A DNA stretch of 64,000 bases. It comes from Luethyella okanaganae (GTDB lineage: Bacteria > Actinomycetota > Actinomycetes > Actinomycetales > Microbacteriaceae). The stretch spans positions 620,001 through 684,000 of the forward strand of contig NZ_JBHSTP010000002.1 of NCBI RefSeq assembly GCF_042660285.1, read 5' to 3'. Positions 33,469 through 41,663 of this stretch are shown piece by piece. The position numbers and the translations under genes were made by a program. Position 1 is the stretch's first letter. Each line of letters opens with the position of its first letter. The notes under the pieces are model-generated. The model ran no database searches. It was not told the DNA's origin and worked only from the letters and a program-made list of their open reading frames with translations.

Positions 33469-34076
33469 GCCAGGTTGAGGATCATGCCCTTCCCGGGCGC
33501 AGCACACACAGCAAGGAAGCCAGCGCCCGCGGCAAGCACGGCGGCGATTGCGCCAGCACTGATGCCGCCAATACCCGTCCACGAAGTCAGAAGTCCCGCC
33601 ACCGTGGCGACACCTGCACCCGCGGAGACCGAGGCGACCAATTGAGCGGCCTTGCAGGAATCGATCTTGAGTTGCCAGCCGTACCATTGCGTCGTGCCGT
33701 TGTTCTGGCCCTGGCATCCGGCACGCGCTTGGACCAATGCGGATGTCACCTCGTCGACTGCTGCTTGGTCGACGTCGAGCCCGATAACGGTGCCACCTCC
33801 TGCCTCGATGCCGACAGCGAAGTCAGCGACAATATCGGGGGCGTTCCCGAGCGCGAGCGCCTGGGCGCCATCGAAGGTGACGTCGCCTGCAGAGCCGGTG
33901 ATGGCCCCAGCAAGACTCTCGAAATCGCTCGTGGCGTCTTGTGTGGATGTGCTCGTCACAGCATGAGCGGGTGTGGCCGCGGCGAGAAGGCCTGCCGTAA
34001 GGAGGGCGGCAAACACCACCGAGAGGTTGCGGCCTTGAGCCTTGGGTCGTGTGGGCATGGTCTGTTGATGCATCAT
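33435..34076 (-). CDS. Secreted protein with hydrophobic Gly/Ala-rich domain, bacteriocin-like candidate
   Basis: 213 residues from ATG 34076 (GAAAGG upstream; ATG 34058 is an alternative). Sec signal with cleavage near AHA-VTS (~39). The mature region has an acidic N-terminal half, a Cys pair in the middle (ARAGCQGQNNG, KIDSCKAAQ), then a hydrophobic Ala/Gly-rich helical stretch (VSAGAGVATVAGLL, ISAGAIAAVLAAGAGFLAV) and a compact end GKGMILNLAWTGIPWCASQ with a further Cys pair. I do not know the family; the membrane-active-looking domain and small membrane partner suggest a secreted antagonist. Confidence 0.6.
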   Translation of the reverse strand: MMHQQTMPTRPKAQGRNLSVVFAALLTAGLLAAATPAHAVTSTSTQDATSDFESLAGAITGSAGDVTFDGAQALALGNAPDIVADFAVGIEAGGGTVIGLDVDQAAVDEVTSALVQARAGCQGQNNGTTQWYGWQLKIDSCKAAQLVASVSAGAGVATVAGLLTSWTGIGGISAGAIAAVLAAGAGFLAVCAAPGKGMILNLAWTGIPWCASQ

Positions 34077-34237
34077 TGCCTTTCGTCCATGCGCCGAGTT
34101 CGGTCGCACTCTTGAAGTCGCCACGAACAGTCGGCTTCAATAGGTCTATTTCCGGCAGTGCCGGTTTCCTTACAGATTGGGCTCAGTTTTGTTCGGTGTG
34201 ACCAACGACCAGTTCTCTGGCTGGCCGCTCGATACAG

Positions 34238-34576
34238 CTAGCGGATGTCCGCTAAGAACTCTCGCGCAGCCCGGAGGACCGCGGGCCGGATGCTCGCAGG
34301 TTTCCCGCGTCGGATCACGAACGCTGCTGATTCTTGGCCAACCGATTGGCCTTGGAACCAGGAGGCGATCTCTTCTTTTTTGATGTGACGGGCGAGCATC
34401 TCGATCACCTCCACAGCGAGTCGCAGCCTGGTTGCAGCAAATTCGGGAATCGGGACCTCTTCTTCGATCCACTGCCCAAGCTCCGAGGTCCAATAGATGC
34501 CCGCTACATGAGCCGCCAGTTTCGCGCCGAGCCACAAGCGAACCAGTTCGGCGTCCTCTCTGGGCGAGTAGCTCAT
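34238..34576 (-). CDS. Xre/MbcA/ParS-like antitoxin-type protein
   Basis: 112 residues. C-terminal pattern LRLAVEVIEMLARHIKKEEI, ASWFQGQSVG, AAFVIRRGKPASIRPAVLRA resembles the antitoxin-like DUF2384/MbcA group; a broken protein at 59.2 kb has the same layout. The ATG overlaps the upstream gene stop by 4 bases, so the two form a pair. No classical RES-type toxin is present beside it. Confidence 0.55.
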   Translation of the reverse strand: MSYSPREDAELVRLWLGAKLAAHVAGIYWTSELGQWIEEEVPIPEFAATRLRLAVEVIEMLARHIKKEEIASWFQGQSVGQESAAFVIRRGKPASIRPAVLRAAREFLADIR

Positions 34577-34803
34577 ATCCCGCTCCCGTCGGACAAGTGC
34601 GCAGAGACGCTCCAGAACGGCAGCTCTTCGAGCGCGGCCGTCTCGTCACGGAGCGCTTCCAGAGGTGGAGGGGACAAAGCTGCGGACCAGAACTCCTTTG
34701 AGCCGTTGCCGTATCGGTGCACGTCTATCGGCATCGTCCGATGGCTCTCTGTCAGCTCGAGGGCTGCTGCCTCCAGGATCTCAGCGCTGAACCGGTTGGC
34801 CAT
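34573..34803 (-). CDS. Hypothetical small protein coupled to the antitoxin-like gene
   Basis: 76 residues. Predominantly helical and acidic (FSAEILEAAALELTESH; LSPPPLEALRDETAALEEL), with no signal or membrane segment. Stop overlaps the next start (ATGA). A short partner of a toxin-antitoxin-like pair is possible; no family recognised. Confidence 0.5.
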   Translation of the reverse strand: MANRFSAEILEAAALELTESHRTMPIDVHRYGNGSKEFWSAALSPPPLEALRDETAALEELPFWSVSAHLSDGSGI

Positions 34804-35174
34804 CTCGACGGGTGTCGACGAGCCCGCCTCGACCGCATGCCGTCAGGTTCTTGACGCGTCGCGTGTCGAACCTCGTCACTCCGACCTTGTAGAGCTCTTC
34901 GTCGTGGATGCGAATTATGTAGACCTGCGTCGGCTCCCACAGTCACTTTTCGACCTCCCCGATCAGAGGACCGCGTTGCAGGGCTGCCCGCGCGCGATTG
35001 GCGCGGCTGCGACGCAAGCGAATGTAGTGCCACTTCGGCATTCTCATCTGGACCACCGCCGATGTGTGACAGCAACCGCGACAGCAACGCGGAGCCGTCC
35101 AGAGTCGTTCGGGCGAGGGTACACGTGAGTTGGCCACGGGCGGTTGGCACACTGCGGACGGCCATGGACACCCC
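34804..35174. other. Right flank of the island without a supported gene
   Basis: 371 bases. Contains the right-hand 12-bp tandem repeat at 35067-35090 (TGACAGCAACCG then CGACAGCAACGC). Minus-strand open frames here run into the reverse of the tRNA fragment and are artefacts. This is where an integrase gene would be expected, but none is legible. Confidence 0.5.
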
Positions 35175-35227
35175 GCATCTGACTACGGACCAGAAGGTTG
35201 GGGGTTCGAATCCCTCCGGGCGCACAC
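35175..35227 (+). repeat. Attachment-site repeat, displaced tRNA 3' end (attR)
   Basis: 52 of 53 bases identical to 32430-32482. Followed by the hairpin that probably terminated the original tRNA transcript. Confidence 0.92.
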
Positions 35228-35250
35228 CGTGATGTCTCAGGACGTTGTGA

Positions 35251-35284
35251 ACGGTTGAACCCCCGGTTTCGCGGGGTCAACCGT
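35251..35284 (+). terminator. Original tRNA-Arg terminator
   Basis: ACGGTTGA-CCCC pairs with GGGG-TCAACCGT with a one-base bulge, then CTTTGTTT. Its distance from attR matches a tRNA terminator stranded by insertion. Confidence 0.7.
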
Positions 35285-35354
35285 CTTTGTTTGGCTTGGT
35301 GTCCCCTGTTGGGGTTGGGGTTGTCCCAGGGGCCTTCGCATGCCACGTCAAGCC

Positions 35355-35829
35355 ACCGCCCGGAGCAGAAATCGCCCGACACCGTTCGTGAAGCCATCCG
35401 CACCGGTCCCTATGGTGCCTGCGTGTTCAACGGCGACAATGACGTCGCCGACCATCAGGTGGTCAACCTCGAATACGTCGACGGCGCCACTGCCGCCGTC
35501 ACCGTTACGGCGTTCACAGAGCTCGATTTCCGAAAGACAAGGTATTCGGCACACAGGGGAGCATCGAGGGCGACGGACGCAGCATCATCGTTCACGACTT
35601 CTCGACCGACTCGAAGTCGGTTCTCGAGAGCGACGTCGCAGGCGGCGCCAGCGCGGCGGATGGGCACGGTGGAGCGGATGGCGAACTCGTCGCGGCGTTC
35701 CTGACCGCTATCCGCACGAACGATCCGACGTCGATCGAGTCGGATGCGCGCGTGAGTCTCCGTTCGCATGAGGTGGTCTGGGCCGCCGAGCAGGCGCGGA
35801 CAAGTGGGACGGTTGTCGGGTTCCGCTGA
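35355..35829 (+). pseudogene. Gfo/Idh/MocA-family oxidoreductase remnant
   Basis: Only the C-terminal domain is left. Frame 1 reads PYGACVFNGDNDVADHQVVN then LEYVDGATAAVTVTAFTELD (to ~35530). A 1-base shift leads to KVFGTQGSIEGDGRSIIVHD, DGELVAAFLTAIRTNDPTS and HEVVWAAEQARTSGTVV, ending at TGA 35829. The NAD-binding domain is absent. It lies directly beyond attR, so truncation may date from rearrangements at this hotspot. Confidence 0.8.
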
Positions 35830-35891
35830 CTGCGAGCGTCCTCGCTCGCTCGCGAGCAGGAAGGCCGAGCCGCGGCCGAAGAACGAGTCGG

Positions 35892-36146
35892 CTACTCGCC
35901 GGAGGCACGCAGGGCGCCGCCCTCATTCTCCCAGGAGGCCAGTTCTGTCGATGCGAGGAGACGGCGCCTGTTCAGCCGTCGGTTCGTGAGACGGATGGTC
36001 GCGCGCCGCCGGGTCGGCGAGTAGCTGAACTCCTGCCAGAACGGCGAGGTGCTCGCCATCAGGCGCGCGAGTGTCTGCCTGGTCCGCTCATCGCGGATGC
36101 CCTGCCGAACGGTCTCGGTGCTCGGTGGTCTGATCGTGTGCGTCAT
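35892..36146 (-). CDS. Hypothetical small basic protein
   Basis: 84 residues, Arg-rich (RLTNRRLNRRRLL) with one Trp-containing patch (STSPFWQEFSYSPTRRR). Only a GGGG directly adjoining the ATG serves as a ribosome site. It could be real or an artefact; no family recognised. Confidence 0.3.
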   Translation of the reverse strand: MTHTIRPPSTETVRQGIRDERTRQTLARLMASTSPFWQEFSYSPTRRRATIRLTNRRLNRRRLLASTELASWENEGGALRASGE

Positions 36147-36330
36147 CCCCGGACGCTACGCCTTGAAGATGTGTACGGGCTCACAGCCTCTGGCTCCGCG
36201 ATCAGATGTTCGGCCACACAGCGGGATGTCTACGGGCGGTGGTGGTTTTCGGCATCGCCGGCTGTCGAGCGGCGATCCGGACGAGCCCCGGTGTCGGACC
36301 CCGAAACGCCCCGTGGAACGGGGTTGTCTC

Positions 36331-36996
36331 TCAATCTCTGAAGAGAGTGATGACCCGGTCGCACGTCGTCTCGAGATGAACGCGCATGCAGGCGGCGGCG
36401 GCTGGGCCATCGCCGTTTTCGATCGCGGCGAGAATGTCATCGTGGTCGTGTGCGACCTCCAACAGCGATTGGGACTTCCCTGTGGTCGTCTGGTTGCGAG
36501 ACATCAGCAAATCCCGTAGCTCGCGGACGACGGACACGAGCCGAGGATTGTCCGTGACATTGAGGATGAGCGAGTGGAATTGCGTATCGGCGTGTTCCAG
36601 CCGAGACTGATCGCCGATCTCGGCGGCGCTGAGCATCTGAGAATAGGCCTTTCGGATCTGTTCCTTTTGCGCAGGTGATGCCGTCGACGCCGCGATCTCG
36701 ACCGCGGGGACTTCGAGCCAGAGCCGCAACTGATAGATGCGTGCGACGTCTTCCTCCGTCCGGGCCAACACAACGACACCCTGGTTACGGCGGACTTCCA
36801 CCATTCCAATCCGGGCAAGCTGAAGAACCGCTTCCCGCACGGGGGTTCGCGATACTCCGAGCTGTAGCGCCAACTCGGCGACCGAGTGCATTTCGCCAGG
36901 ACGCATCTGACCGGAGGCGATCGCGTTTCGGAGAGCACTGTGCGCCTGCTCGGTCAGTGATTGCTGGGCGCGAACTCGCTGGAGCTTCGGAGGCAC
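36331..36996 (-). CDS. GntR-family transcriptional regulator (FadR/FCD type)
   Basis: 221 residues. N-terminal winged helix (MHSVAELALQLGVSRTPVREA) and an all-helical FCD ligand domain with metal-binding His/Asp residues (EHADTQFHSLI, HDDILAAIENGD, ACMRVHLE). Divergent from the AEC carrier; three copies of a common motif at 37073, 38073 and 38148 mark likely binding sites. It probably senses a small carboxylate-type compound handled by the cluster. Confidence 0.92.
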   Translation of the reverse strand: MPPKLQRVRAQQSLTEQAHSALRNAIASGQMRPGEMHSVAELALQLGVSRTPVREAVLQLARIGMVEVRRNQGVVVLARTEEDVARIYQLRLWLEVPAVEIAASTASPAQKEQIRKAYSQMLSAAEIGDQSRLEHADTQFHSLILNVTDNPRLVSVVRELRDLLMSRNQTTTGKSQSLLEVAHDHDDILAAIENGDGPAAAACMRVHLETTCDRVITLFRD

Positions 36997-37072
36997 AGAT
37001 CATCTCCTTCATCAGATCGGCGTGTTGGGCGTCGAGGCGGCTGAGGACCTGCAGTTCGCACTGCGTTTCAAG

Positions 37073-37087
37073 TATGTAGCATGTAAC
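37073..37087. promoter_or_regulatory. Cluster motif site 1 (probable GntR operator)
   Basis: TATGTAGCATGTAAC between the divergent GntR and AEC genes, 33 bases before the AEC start. It matches sites 2 and 3 in GTRGCATGTWAC. Confidence 0.6.
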
Positions 37088-37119
37088 TCCTGTCGTCTAT
37101 CTAAGGAGCGTGAATCTCG

Positions 37120-38046
37120 ATGTCGGGTGTGCTCATCGGATTTGGCGTCGTGGGATTCATCATCGTGCTCGGCTACGTCGCGGGGCGGTTTGCCATTCTG
37201 GGAGCCGGAGCGCAGCCGGTGCTCTCGAAGCTCGCCTTCAATTTCGGCACCCCCGCCCTGATGTTCTCTCTTCTCGCGAAGTCGGACATTCTCGATGTCT
37301 TCACACCGGGCCTGCTGGTCGTCGTGATCAGTTCCTTGTCCTGCGCTTTCTTCTTCGGAACCTGTGCTGTCATTTGGCGCTGGGGCCTTCCGCGTGGTGT
37401 GATCGGCGCATTAGGGAGCAGCTACGTCAACGCTGGCAATCTGGGCATCCCGATCGCTGCGTATGTCTTGGGAACCATCACTCCGATCGCGCCGGTGATG
37501 TTGTTTCAATTGATCGTTCTTGCACCCGTCGCGCTGTCGATCTTGGACGTCGCGACCGGGTCGACCACCTCGTTTTGGAGGCGTCTCAGCAAGCCGCTCA
37601 CAAATCCCATCACCCTGGCGAGCATGGCAGGGCTGGGCGTAGGTCTCTCCGGAACCGCCCTTCCCGAGGTCGTCATCCAGCCTTTCACGTTGCTCGGGCA
37701 GGCGACGGTGCCGGTCATGCTCCTGGCATTCGGTATGAGCCTGCACGGGTCGATCCGCGGAGGAGAGCGAGCCGACACTGCTCCGGTCGCCCTGGCGGTC
37801 GTTCTGAAGTCTCTCGTTCAACCGGCTATCGCACTGGCGATCTCGTTGACACTCGGTCTCAGCGGTCTTACCTTGATGGCGGCGGTATTGTGCTCGTCTT
37901 TTCCCACTGCCCAGAACGTCTTCATCTATGCGAGTCGCTACGAGGGTGCGAGCGGACTTGCGCATCGTGTCGTCCTGCTGACGACTGTCGCGTCGATCCC
38001 CATGCTTCTTTTGCTCACCTGGGTCATTCCCGCCGTATGGCCATAG
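37120..38046 (+). CDS. AEC-family transporter (auxin efflux carrier type)
   Basis: 308 residues, ten membrane helices in two five-helix halves; GALGSSYVNAGNLGIPIAAY and SFPTAQNVFIYASRY are typical of the family. These carriers move organic acids such as malate or malonate. Head gene of the rightward catabolic cluster, with a probable GntR site in its promoter. Direction of transport cannot be told. Confidence 0.9.
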   Translation: MSGVLIGFGVVGFIIVLGYVAGRFAILGAGAQPVLSKLAFNFGTPALMFSLLAKSDILDVFTPGLLVVVISSLSCAFFFGTCAVIWRWGLPRGVIGALGSSYVNAGNLGIPIAAYVLGTITPIAPVMLFQLIVLAPVALSILDVATGSTTSFWRRLSKPLTNPITLASMAGLGVGLSGTALPEVVIQPFTLLGQATVPVMLLAFGMSLHGSIRGGERADTAPVALAVVLKSLVQPAIALAISLTLGLSGLTLMAAVLCSSFPTAQNVFIYASRYEGASGLAHRVVLLTTVASIPMLLLLTWVIPAVWP

Positions 38047-38072
38047 GTCGACGAGGGATTCCCTGCTTTCTT

Positions 38073-38086
38073 ACGTGGCATGTTAC
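38073..38086. promoter_or_regulatory. Cluster motif site 2
   Basis: ACGTGGCATGTTAC, 27 bases after the AEC stop and 75 bases from inverted site 3. The pair brackets the likely promoter of the SDR-ABC operon. Confidence 0.6.
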
Positions 38087-38147
38087 ATGTTTGTTTCTTC
38101 GTTGTAAACGTTGGCTGAATCCGTTGCCGACCCCCACCGGGTGATGG

Positions 38148-38161
38148 GTAACATGCTACGT
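38148..38161. promoter_or_regulatory. Cluster motif site 3 (inverted)
   Basis: GTAACATGCTACGT, the reverse complement of the site 1/2 consensus, 60 bases upstream of the SDR start. Confidence 0.6.
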
Positions 38162-38221
38162 ATCCGGCTTGGCCGAGAAGTGGCCGAAACGACGCCACGT
38201 CACCAGATAGGTCCGAAGCAC

Positions 38222-38998
38222 ATGAGCGATATCGCAGTTAGCGCATCCCCTCCCTTGATGCGTCCCGGTAGCTTGGTCGGTCGGGTCGCCATCGTGACCG
38301 GAGCCGCTCGGGGAATCGGATATGCGATTGCGGAGGCGTTCTCCGATGAGGGAGCGCGGGTCCTCATCGCCGATCGCGACCTCCAGGCCGCGATCGCTGC
38401 GAGTGCGCAAGTCGCCGGGTCGGTCGCCGTCGGCGTTGACGTCGGCAGCCACACGTCGGTGGACTCGATGGTTGCTGCGGCACTCGAAGAATTCGGCCGG
38501 ATCGACATCCTCGTCAACAATGCCGGTATCGACGACACCGGAGCGATCACCGCGATCACCGATGAACAGTGGGACCGAATGGTCAACGTCAACCTGACCG
38601 GTGTCTTCTACTGCACGCGTGCCGTCACCCCGACAATGATCGGACAACGCTACGGCAGGATCATCAGTATCGGCTCGAATCTCGGCATCATCGGCTCGAT
38701 CGGCATGCCTCACTACTGCGCGGTGAAGGCCGGTGTCCACGGACTCATGCGCGCTGTTGCGCGCGAGCTCGCACCCCACGGAATAACCGCGAACACCATC
38801 GCGCCGGGGCCGGTGGACACCGATCTGCTGCGCTCGCTTCCAGACGAGATTCTGGACCGAAAGCTGGCCGACATTCCGCTTGGCCGCTTCGGCCAGGTCG
38901 GCGAGATCGCGCCGACGGCCGTCCTGCTTGCTTCAGCCGCAGGCGGCTATTACACCGGATCGACTCTCAACGTCACCGGCGGGGACGTCATGTACTGA
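38222..38998 (+). CDS. Short-chain dehydrogenase/reductase
   Basis: 258 residues from ATG 38222; longer starts would put operator site 3 inside the gene. Cofactor motif TGAARGIG, structural NNAG, catalytic Ser in ISIGSN and Y-x3-K in HYCAVKAG; the C-terminal NVTGGDVMY is typical of the FabG-like classical group. NAD(P)-dependent oxidation of an alcohol in the pathway of the adjacent importer. Begins the operon leading to the ABC genes. Confidence 0.92.
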   Translation: MSDIAVSASPPLMRPGSLVGRVAIVTGAARGIGYAIAEAFSDEGARVLIADRDLQAAIAASAQVAGSVAVGVDVGSHTSVDSMVAAALEEFGRIDILVNNAGIDDTGAITAITDEQWDRMVNVNLTGVFYCTRAVTPTMIGQRYGRIISIGSNLGIIGSIGMPHYCAVKAGVHGLMRAVARELAPHGITANTIAPGPVDTDLLRSLPDEILDRKLADIPLGRFGQVGEIAPTAVLLASAAGGYYTGSTLNVTGGDVMY

Positions 38999-39049
38999 CT
39001 CCCACCGCACCGTCACTTTCAACCACGCACAGAATAGGAACGACGAATC

Positions 39050-40096
39050 GTGAAGAAATCAGGACTGACCACACTTGCCGCATTGAGTATGGCCGCCGCA
39101 CTCATACTCTCCGGCTGCAGCTCGACCTCCGGAAGCGCGAAGGTGTCTGCGAAAGACCCGATCATCGTCGGACTCAGCAACTCCAACGTCGACTCCGTCT
39201 GGCGTCCGCAGATGCTCAAGGACTTCGAAGCGGAGGCTCAGAAACTCGAGGCCGCAGGCAAAATCGACAAGTACATCATCCAGAACGCCGATGGCACGGC
39301 GCCAACGCAATCTCAGCAGATCCAAACCATGGTGAACCAAGGAGCGAACCTCATCCTCATCGATGCGGCCTCTGCGACGGCGCTGAACGGAGTAGTCGAC
39401 CGAGCCATCGACCAAGGCGTGACGGTCGTCTCCTTCGACAACGCCATCACCAGCAAGAAATCCATCAACATGTACCAGGACGAGCAGAAGATCTCCGCGG
39501 ACACCGCGAAGAAACTCGCCGAGCTCATCGGCGGAAAAGGCACCGTCGTCATGATGAACGGTACTGCTGGGGCCCCACTGAGCGACGCCCGCGAGAAGCT
39601 GGCCGAAGGGATCTTCTCGCAGTTCCCCGACATCAAGGTCATCAAGGAGTACGCGGACTGGAATGGAGCGACCGCAAAGCAGAAGATGGCGACAGTGCTC
39701 GCCAATACTCCTGACGTCGCCGCGGTGTGGACGCAAGGGAGCATGGCGCCGAGCATCGCGAGTGCGTTCACAGACGAAGGCGTCCCCATTCCCCCGATCG
39801 TCGGTGACGGACTCGGCGGCTTCCTCAAGACCTGGGCTGCCGAACGAGATGCCCGCGGTTACGAAACGGTTGGAATCGTCGTCTCACCCGCGATCGTGTT
39901 GGACGCGCTCTGGGCAGGGGTGAAGATCCGCGAAGGCTGGAAGATGATCGATCGTGAGCCGATTCTGAGCCATGACCTCATCACGAACGACACTCTCGGC
40001 AGCTATCTCGAACTCAACACACCGGATGGATCTCATGTGGACGTTCCGATCGTCGCTGAGGACAAGCTCTACACCGAATACATGACCGAGAAGTAG
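39050..40096 (+). CDS. Sugar-type ABC transporter substrate-binding lipoprotein
   Basis: 348 residues from GTG 39050 (AGGA 9 bases upstream). Lipobox ends at Cys23 (LILSGC). Type-I binding fold: IIVGLSNSNVDSVWRPQML, QQIQTMVNQGANLILIDAAS, GGKGTVVMMNGTAGAPLSDA. First gene of a complete importer. Related proteins occur with sugar, polyol and cyclic-compound operons; ligand unknown. Confidence 0.92.
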   Translation: MKKSGLTTLAALSMAAALILSGCSSTSGSAKVSAKDPIIVGLSNSNVDSVWRPQMLKDFEAEAQKLEAAGKIDKYIIQNADGTAPTQSQQIQTMVNQGANLILIDAASATALNGVVDRAIDQGVTVVSFDNAITSKKSINMYQDEQKISADTAKKLAELIGGKGTVVMMNGTAGAPLSDAREKLAEGIFSQFPDIKVIKEYADWNGATAKQKMATVLANTPDVAAVWTQGSMAPSIASAFTDEGVPIPPIVGDGLGGFLKTWAAERDARGYETVGIVVSPAIVLDALWAGVKIREGWKMIDREPILSHDLITNDTLGSYLELNTPDGSHVDVPIVAEDKLYTEYMTEK

Positions 40097-40103
40097 CGAC
40101 ACA

Positions 40104-41663
40104 ATGACAGCGCACAATACGGCCGCGCTGCAGCGTCCTGCCGGAAGCTCACACTTCCGGCAGGACACCGCCCCGGTCACCTTCGTCGTCGACGGCGTCA
40201 CCAAGAGCTACGGCCCGGTAGCCGCCCTCAAGGCGGTCACTCTCTCGCTGCGGCCGGGCGAGGTTCACGCTCTGCTCGGCCAGAACGGCTCGGGCAAGAG
40301 CAGCATGGTCAAGATCATTTCGGGCACAACCCCTCCGACGGCCGGACGCGTCTCGGCCAACGGCGAAGCGATCAAACGTGGCGACGTGCGCGCGTCACGC
40401 GGCGCAGGCATCGTGACCGTGTTCCAAGAACTGTCCATACTCCCTTCTCTGACCGTTGCCGAGAACATCCTGCTGGGAAACTATCCGACGTCGATGTTAG
40501 GAACGATTCGTCGCGGCGAACTCCACAAGCGCGCCGCTGCCGTTCTCGAGCGGTTCAACATCGTCCTTCCACTTTCAGCGCCGTGTCGCACCCTCAGCCT
40601 GAGCGAACTGCAACTCGTGGAGATCGCTCGGGCACTCTCCACGAGTCCGAAGTTGCTCATCCTCGATGAAGCGACGTCCTCCCTCGACAAGCCGGACGCC
40701 GACAATCTTCTCCGGATCAGCCGGGAGATCGCGGGCGCCGGCCGGTCCGTGCTATTCGTCTCACATCGAATGGACGAGGTTTTCGCCGTCGCGGACACCA
40801 TCAGCGTGCTCACGGACGGCACGCTCGTCGCTAGTGGGGCTGCATCCGAGACGACGCGGAGCATCCTGCTCGAGCAGCTTGCCGGCAAGTCTCTTCAACC
40901 GCTCCAACGCCTGGCCGCGGCGGTGACCACAGCCACGAGGGAAGTGGTGCTGGATGCCACCGTCCCCGGCCTCGGCGCGGGGGCGAAAGCGCTGGGCGTC
41001 TCCGTCCGTGCTGGCGAGATCGTCGGGTTCGCAGGGCTCCAGGGCCACGGACAGAAGGAGGCGATGCGCATCCTCGCCGGGATCGGCCACACCCGCGGTG
41101 TGCGTATCTCGGTTCAAGGAAGACGCGTGTCTCATCCGTCGACGCACAACCTCGTGCGTCGTGGGGTCAGCTATGTGCCAGAGGACCGCGGAACCGAAGG
41201 GCTGCTGCTCGGCCACAGCGTCCGTACGAACGCCACCTTGAGCTCCCTCCACCGCCTGAAGCGCTGGGGCTTTCTCAGCGCTGCCAGTGAGCGGTCATCG
41301 ACGGCCGAGATCATCAACATGCTCTCTGTACGGGCTCGCTCCCAGAACGTGGCTGTCGACACGCTCTCCGGTGGTAACCAGCAGAAGGTGCTCATCGGTC
41401 GTGCCCTCATGGTGCGGCCCATCGTCATCCTTCTCGACGATCCGACGCGCGGGATCGACCCGGGAGCCAAAGCAGACATCTATGAGACTCTTCGGGCGCT
41501 CGCGGCTCAAGGCATCGGCGTGATCTTCAACTCAACCGAGCTTCCCGAAGTGGTCGGCCTGTGCGATCGGGTTCTCGTCTTTCACGACAACCACGTGGCC
41601 CGTGAGCTGATCGGAGACCAGATCACCGAAGCCGCCATTCTGACCTCGATGCTCGGAGCGTGA
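40104..41663 (+). CDS. Sugar ABC transporter ATP-binding protein, tandem domains
   Basis: 519 residues with two ABC domains, as in RbsA/MglA. Domain 1 has Walker A GQNGSGKSS, LSLSELQLVEIARAL as signature and Walker B LLILDEATSSLD. Domain 2 has a degenerate P-loop (AGLQGHGQKEAMR), signature LSGGNQQKVLIGRAL and Walker B VILLDDPTRGID. Overlaps the permease start by 4 bases. Confidence 0.93.
   Translation: MTAHNTAALQRPAGSSHFRQDTAPVTFVVDGVTKSYGPVAALKAVTLSLRPGEVHALLGQNGSGKSSMVKIISGTTPPTAGRVSANGEAIKRGDVRASRGAGIVTVFQELSILPSLTVAENILLGNYPTSMLGTIRRGELHKRAAAVLERFNIVLPLSAPCRTLSLSELQLVEIARALSTSPKLLILDEATSSLDKPDADNLLRISREIAGAGRSVLFVSHRMDEVFAVADTISVLTDGTLVASGAASETTRSILLEQLAGKSLQPLQRLAAAVTTATREVVLDATVPGLGAGAKALGVSVRAGEIVGFAGLQGHGQKEAMRILAGIGHTRGVRISVQGRRVSHPSTHNLVRRGVSYVPEDRGTEGLLLGHSVRTNATLSSLHRLKRWGFLSAASERSSTAEIINMLSVRARSQNVAVDTLSGGNQQKVLIGRALMVRPIVILLDDPTRGIDPGAKADIYETLRALAAQGIGVIFNSTELPEVVGLCDRVLVFHDNHVARELIGDQITEAAILTSMLGA

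Larger units (their letters stand above)
32430..35227. mobile_element. Integrase-less 2.7-kb tRNA-Arg island
   Basis: The segment between the two 53-bp repeats. All genes are on the minus strand: a shortened secreted protein, a secreted hydrophobic protein with a small membrane partner, and an antitoxin-like pair. No integrase or excisionase is found, so the element is either a deleted remnant or depends on a helper. The displaced tRNA 3' end and its original terminator remain at the right edge (35175-35284). Confidence 0.8.

Noticed and set aside
34804..35174. Possible integrase remnant at the right end of the tRNA island
   Set aside because: No tyrosine-recombinase box (R..HxxR..Y) could be read in any frame.
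34752..35225. 157-residue minus-strand ORF beginning MRPEGFEPPTFWS
   Set aside because: The start is the reverse strand of the tRNA-Arg fragment; this peptide is a well-known annotation artefact, and the rest has no protein-like features.
37110..38144. 344-residue ORF overlapping the AEC carrier
   Set aside because: A shadow frame of the membrane protein; Arg/His-rich composition without family resemblance.
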